Notes under the pieces: model-generated
Told to the model about the DNA's origin: nothing
Database searches by the model: none
What the model saw: only the letters and a program-made list of their open reading frames with translations
Made by a program: the position numbers and the translations under genes
In this document: positions 5,484-9,071 of the stretch, piece after piece
Numbering within the stretch: position 1 is the first letter of the stretch
Layout: every line of letters starts with the position of its first letter
Assembly (NCBI GenBank): GCA_003157595.1
Contig: PMKB01000350.1
Coordinates: forward strand, 26,800-35,870
DNA length: 9,071 nucleotides
Reading direction: 5' to 3'
Source of the DNA: Solirubrobacterales bacterium
GTDB taxonomy: Bacteria; Actinomycetota; Thermoleophilia; Solirubrobacterales; Solirubrobacteraceae

Positions 5484-7313
5484 GTGTGCGGGATAGGCGG
5501 GATCGTCGGGGGCGGCCCGCCGAGCGTCGCGGCGCTCGAGCGCATGGCGGCCGAGATGGCCCACCGCGGACCGGACGGGCAGGGAATTTGGAGCGACGAG
5601 GTCGCGGGGCTCGCCTTTCGGCGCCTGGCGATCATCGACCTCGACGAACGCTCGAACCAGCCGCTGCACCTGGGGTCGCTGCATCTTGTGTTCAACGGGG
5701 AGATCTACAACTACATCGAGCTGCGCACGCAGCTGCGCGAGCTCGGCCACGCCTTTCACACCGAGGGCGACGGCGAGGTGCTGCTGCACGCCTGGGCGCA
5801 GTGGGGCGAGGGCGCGCTCGACCGCTTCAACGGCATGTTTGCCTTCGCGATCTGGGACGACGCGGCGGCACTGCTGACGCTGGCGACCGACCCGTTCGCC
5901 GAGAAGCCGCTGTTCTTTCACCGCCGCGGCGAGCGGCTTTCGTTCGCCTCCGACGTGCGGGCGCTGCGGGCCGGCGATCCCACGATCGGCGTGCCCGACC
6001 AGCGGGCGCTGCGCGACTATCTCGCGGTGGCGGCGCTGCCGGTCCTGCCGGCGACCTTCTTCGCCGACGTGCAGCGGCTGCCGGCCGCTCACCTGGTGCG
6101 CTTTCGCGCGGGCTCGATCGAGCTGGCGCGCTACTGGTCCCCGGCCCAGATCGATGTCCCGTCGCAGGCGGGGGAGGCCGCCGAGCAGCTCGGCGAGCTG
6201 CTGCGCGACTCGGTCCGGCTGCGGCTGCGCAGCGACGTTGCGGTCGGCACCTCATTGAGCGGCGGCGTCGACTCCTCGGCGATCGTCAGCTGCTGCGCGC
6301 GGATCGCCGGTGACCATCGCCGCCACGCATTCACGGCCGCGTTCGACGGCTTTGCGCGCGACGAGTGGCACTACGCGAGCGAGGTCGCGAGCGTCGCCGG
6401 CGTCGAGATCCATCACGCCGTGCGCCCGACGATCGACGAGCTGCTGCGCGACCTCGAGCGGCTCGTCTATGACCAGGAGGAGCCGTTCGGGAGCACCAGC
6501 ATCTACGCGCAGTGGCGCGTGATGGCGGCGGCGCGCGAGGCGGGCATCATTGTGATGCTCGACGGGCAGGGGGCCGATGAGCTGTTCGGCGGCTATGCCG
6601 GCAGCGACGGCTGGGCGCTCGCGAGCATGGGCTGGCGCGCGGCGCTTTCGGGCGTCGCCCGCGACTGGCGCCTCAGCGCGCCGCTCGCGGTTGCGGTCGG
6701 TGCGCAACACGCGCCGCATGCGCTGACGGGCCGCTACCGGATGCGCGGCGCCTCGCCCTACGTGCCGGCTTCGAGCGTGCGGTCCGCGGTGCGCGCGCGC
6801 GACCCCGAGCCGACCTGGGTGCCGGGCGGGTCACCGCTGCGCCGCGCGCTGCTGGCGCAGTCGTTTCGGCTCAGCCTGCCGGCGCTGCTGCGCTACGCCG
6901 ACCGCAACAGCATGGCGCACTCGGTCGAGTTGCGGCTGCCGTTCCTGGACCGCCGGATCGCCGAGTTCGCGCTCTCGCTTGAGCCCGGACTGCTCTACCG
7001 CGACGGCTATCGCAAGGCGGTGCTGCGCGACGCGGTGCGCGCCGATGTTCCGGACGCCGTGCTCGGCCGCCGCGACAAGGTCGGCTATGAGACGCCTGAG
7101 GAGCAGTGGTTCGGCAGCCCGGCCGGGCGCAGGCGAATCGCCGAGATCGTGCTCGACCGCGACGCCCGCACCAGCGGACACTATGAGCCAGGTGCGATCG
7201 AGCGCGACGTGGCCGCCGGCTCCTGGCGTGACGTGCACGCCGTATGGCGGGCGGTCAATGCGGAGTTGTGGCTGCGGGCGTTCAGCGGCGCGCCGCTCGT
7301 CGCGGGTGTCTGA
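5484..7313 (+). CDS. asnB: Glutamine-dependent asparagine-synthetase-like amidotransferase
   Basis: Two-domain amidotransferase of 609 residues. The N-terminal class II glutaminase domain starts MCGIGGIVGG, with Cys2 as nucleophile after Met removal. It also has MAHRGPDGQG (25-34), FRRLAIIDL (45-53), NGEIYNY (71-77) and EGDGE (94-98). The C-terminal synthetase domain has the PP-loop SLSGGVDSSAI (257-267), DGQGADELFGGY (360-371), the later SMAHSVELRLPFLD stretch typical of AsnB, and KVGYETPEEQW near the end. It would hydrolyse glutamine and pass ammonia to an adenylated carboxylate. The start is fixed by the need for Cys at position 2, although the frame is open to 5382. In glycan loci such proteins (for example WbpS in Pseudomonas O-antigen clusters) are thought to amidate uronic acid carboxyls, which would fit the diamino-uronic acid made here. 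True asparagine synthesis cannot be excluded. The glycosyltransferase follows after 1 nt, so the two are probably co-transcribed. Confidence 0.9.
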   Translation: MCGIGGIVGGGPPSVAALERMAAEMAHRGPDGQGIWSDEVAGLAFRRLAIIDLDERSNQPLHLGSLHLVFNGEIYNYIELRTQLRELGHAFHTEGDGEVLLHAWAQWGEGALDRFNGMFAFAIWDDAAALLTLATDPFAEKPLFFHRRGERLSFASDVRALRAGDPTIGVPDQRALRDYLAVAALPVLPATFFADVQRLPAAHLVRFRAGSIELARYWSPAQIDVPSQAGEAAEQLGELLRDSVRLRLRSDVAVGTSLSGGVDSSAIVSCCARIAGDHRRHAFTAAFDGFARDEWHYASEVASVAGVEIHHAVRPTIDELLRDLERLVYDQEEPFGSTSIYAQWRVMAAAREAGIIVMLDGQGADELFGGYAGSDGWALASMGWRAALSGVARDWRLSAPLAVAVGAQHAPHALTGRYRMRGASPYVPASSVRSAVRARDPEPTWVPGGSPLRRALLAQSFRLSLPALLRYADRNSMAHSVELRLPFLDRRIAEFALSLEPGLLYRDGYRKAVLRDAVRADVPDAVLGRRDKVGYETPEEQWFGSPAGRRRIAEIVLDRDARTSGHYEPGAIERDVAAGSWRDVHAVWRAVNAELWLRAFSGAPLVAGV

Positions 7314-7314
7314 C

Positions 7315-8601
7315 GTGGCCGGCCGTCGCATCCTCGTCGTCACCTACTACTACCCGCCGTCGACGGCGTCGGGGGCGAACCGCTGGGCCGCGATGGTGCG
7401 GCATTTCCGCAAACTCGGGCACCAGGTCTGGGTCGTCACGAGCGCCGCCACCGGTGCGCTGGGCGACGACCGCGAGCTTGGCGTGGTGCGCGCCACGGAT
7501 CTCGTGGCGTCGGGGTCGCTGCGCCGCGCGCTGCACCGCCCGGCGCTCGCGCGTCCCGGTGACGCGCCGACGAACACTGCGGCGCCGGCGCTGCTGACGA
7601 GCGTGTTCGTGCCCGACGCGCACGTCGTGAGCTGGACTCCCTGGGCGCTCGCCGCCGCGCGCAGGCTGATCGCGCGCGAGCGGGTCGAGTGCGTGATCAC
7701 CAGCGGGCCGCCCGACTCCGCGCACATCACGGGGCTCCTGCTGGGGCATCACCGGCCCGCCTGGATCGCCGACTTCCGCGACGGCTGGACCTTCCAGCCG
7801 ATCTCCAACAGATGGCCGACTGCGATCCAGCGCCGGCTCGACGGGCGCCTCGAGCGGCTCGTCGCGCAGCGGGCGGAGCGCACGATCGGCGCCACCCGTC
7901 CGATCGCCGAGGACCTCGCGGCGCGGCTGGGCTCGCGCTCGAGCTGGATCTCCAACGGCTGGGACCCGGAGCTCGAGGGCGACGTCGCCGCCGCGGTGGG
8001 GCCCGAGGTCAGCGAACAGGGCTGGGTGACGCTCGTCCACACCGGGACGCTCAACAGCGCGGCCGCGCTGGGCCCTGGCGGCCGCGACCCGCGGCCGGTG
8101 CTGAGCGCGCTGCGCGCGGTCAACGAGCGTGCCGGAGCACGTCCGCGGGTGCGGCTCGTGCTCGCCGGGCAGGCCACCGTCGAGGATGAGGCGCTGCTCG
8201 CGCAGTCGCGTCTCGGGGACGCCGTGAGGCACCTCGGCCTGCTCAGCCGCGCCTCGGCGGTTGCGCTGCAGCGCCAGGCTGACGGCCTGCTGCTGATCAC
8301 CGGCAGCAACAGTTCCGAGGCGACGGGAAAGCTGTTCGAGTACCTCGCCTCAGGCCGTCCGCTGATCGCGGTGGCGGGCGACAACGAGGCCGCCCGGATC
8401 GTGCGGGCGACCGGTACCGGTGTGGTCGTCGCGCCCGGCGACGGGGGCGCGATCGCCGCCGCGATCGAGGCGCTGGCGGACGGCAGCCTGGCGCGCGGGT
8501 ACGCCCCGCGGGAGCTCGAGCGCTTCAGCTATCCGGGTTTGGCGCACGCGGCGCTGGAGCTGGTGGAGGCGGCGATCGCCGCGCGAGGCGCGCGGCGCTA
8601 G
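7315..8601 (+). CDS. Glycosyltransferase, GT4-type (GT-B fold)
   Basis: Predicted cytosolic, membrane-associated retaining glycosyltransferase of 428 residues acting on a nucleotide sugar and a lipid-linked acceptor. The N-terminal domain opens with RRILVVTYYYPPSTASGANRW, the usual GT4 start with its acceptor-side glycine/proline loop. It also has VITSGPPDSAH and IADFRDGW, as in many family members. The C-terminal donor domain has HTGTLN, VRLVLAGQA, and GKLFEYLASGRPLIAV (about 338-353), the nucleotide-sugar site with Glu342. An upstream Glu335 is one residue nearer than in the canonical EX7E motif, as is common in this subfamily. No transmembrane segment is apparent. The GTG at 7315 is chosen because it lies 1 nt after the amidotransferase stop with GCGGGTG about 6-12 nt upstream. 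GTG 7306 in the same frame (overlapping by 8 nt) is an alternative. The sugar transferred cannot be read from sequence. Confidence 0.87.
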   Translation: MAGRRILVVTYYYPPSTASGANRWAAMVRHFRKLGHQVWVVTSAATGALGDDRELGVVRATDLVASGSLRRALHRPALARPGDAPTNTAAPALLTSVFVPDAHVVSWTPWALAAARRLIARERVECVITSGPPDSAHITGLLLGHHRPAWIADFRDGWTFQPISNRWPTAIQRRLDGRLERLVAQRAERTIGATRPIAEDLAARLGSRSSWISNGWDPELEGDVAAAVGPEVSEQGWVTLVHTGTLNSAAALGPGGRDPRPVLSALRAVNERAGARPRVRLVLAGQATVEDEALLAQSRLGDAVRHLGLLSRASAVALQRQADGLLLITGSNSSEATGKLFEYLASGRPLIAVAGDNEAARIVRATGTGVVVAPGDGGAIAAAIEALADGSLARGYAPRELERFSYPGLAHAALELVEAAIAARGARR

Positions 8602-9071
8602 GCGTTTGCGTCCTGCGCGGGCGCGCGGCGCGCGACGGCCTGCAGCGTGTCGCCCTCGCCGAGCAGCCGGTCGAGCAGCGCGCTCAGCGGCAGCGTGAGC
8701 ACGCACAGGCCGGAGGCGATCCGCAGCCCGAGCCCGTCGGGGAACAGGCAGCGGCCGGCGAGCCGGTATTGCAGCGATGCGGGCAGGCCGACGGCGCTCT
8801 CGGAGCGCGTGAGCACGACCTCGTCGAAGCCGGCGTCGCGCAGTGCGCGCTCGAGCGTGGCGCCGGTGAAATGGACGCGGTGGCGCGGCAGGTCGAGGTG
8901 GTACCAGCAGTCGCGAAACAGCCGACGCTGCCAGGAGCCGAAGTTGGGCACGATGATCAGGACGAGCCCCCCGGGCGCCAGTGCGGCATGCGCCGCGCGC
9001 AGATCAGCCGGCGGGTCGATCGTGTGCTCGAGCGAGTGCTGGAAGAGGGCGAAGTCGTAGGCCTGCGGTTC
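8598..9071 (-). CDS. Class I SAM-dependent methyltransferase, C-terminal part (5' end outside window)
   Basis: The 157 C-terminal residues of a methyltransferase entering from the right edge. Visible are YDFALFQHSLEHTIDPPADL (the motif II region of Methyltransf_11/23-type enzymes), LAPGGLVLIIVPNFGSW, and WYHLDLPRHRVHFT followed by LRDAGFDE. That last arrangement is typical of methyltransferases in polysaccharide clusters. The SAM-binding GxGxG motif should lie just beyond the edge. A hydrophobic stretch near the C-terminus (GLGLRIASGLCVLTLPLSAL) may allow membrane association, as in several relatives. The GTG at 8951 is internal, because the frame remains open to 9071 and the upstream codons encode family motifs. 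Its TAG shares the palindrome CTAG with the TAG of the convergent glycosyltransferase. Its target, a sugar hydroxyl or a glycan terminus, is unknown. Confidence 0.85.
   Translation of the reverse strand, partial: EPQAYDFALFQHSLEHTIDPPADLRAAHAALAPGGLVLIIVPNFGSWQRRLFRDCWYHLDLPRHRVHFTGATLERALRDAGFDEVVLTRSESAVGLPASLQYRLAGRCLFPDGLGLRIASGLCVLTLPLSALLDRLLGEGDTLQAVARRAPAQDANA

Noticed and set aside
1..9071. CRISPR arrays, tRNA/rRNA genes, insertion sequences or phage genes
   Set aside because: No regularly spaced direct repeats, no tRNA-like cloverleaf or rRNA sequence, and no transposase or integrase motifs were seen on either strand.

Overview
The window is very GC-rich, with G or C at most third codon positions. 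It uses GTG starts freely and shows several sites that look like leaderless transcription starts. These traits, and the gene mix, suggest a high-GC actinobacterium. A deep-branching Thermoleophilia/Solirubrobacterales-type lineage is my best guess, but that is inference and no taxonomic marker is present. The whole window is part of a surface-polysaccharide or glycan biosynthesis locus. I found no RNA gene, CRISPR array or mobile element.

Layout from left to right: (1) the C-terminal part of a UDP-N-acetylglucosamine 6-dehydrogenase of the WbpA type (+, cut by the window edge); (2) a left-handed beta-helix acyltransferase, WbpD-like, overlapping it by 4 nt (+); (3) a Wzx-type flippase (-); (4) a WbpB/WlbA-like Gfo/Idh/MocA sugar oxidoreductase (+); (5) a WbpE/WlbC-like PLP aminotransferase (-); (6) a glutamine-dependent asparagine-synthetase-like amidotransferase (+); (7) a GT4-type glycosyltransferase starting 1 nt after it (+); (8) the C-terminal part of a class I SAM methyltransferase (-, cut by the right edge).

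Genes 1, 2, 4 and 5 together match the known four-step route from UDP-GlcNAc to UDP-2,3-diacetamido-2,3-dideoxy-glucuronic acid: 6-oxidation, 3-oxidation, 3-transamination, then 3-N-acetylation. In Pseudomonas and Bordetella these enzymes are WbpA/B/E/D and WlbA/C/B. The AsnB-like protein is a candidate for amidating the uronic acid carboxyl, the GT4 enzyme for transferring a sugar to the lipid-linked glycan, the flippase for moving the finished unit across the membrane, and the methyltransferase for decorating or capping it. The initiating phosphoglycosyltransferase, polymerase and any 2-epimerase are not in the window.

The genes of this one pathway are split between strands, with five strand switches in 9 kb, so they cannot form a single operon. 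Intergenic spaces are short. Two are divergent (3000-3092 and 5294-5483) and carry candidate promoters and short upstream reading frames. Three are convergent (1511-1523, 4098-4174, and an overlap at 8598-8601). No gene-free stretch exceeds 300 bases.
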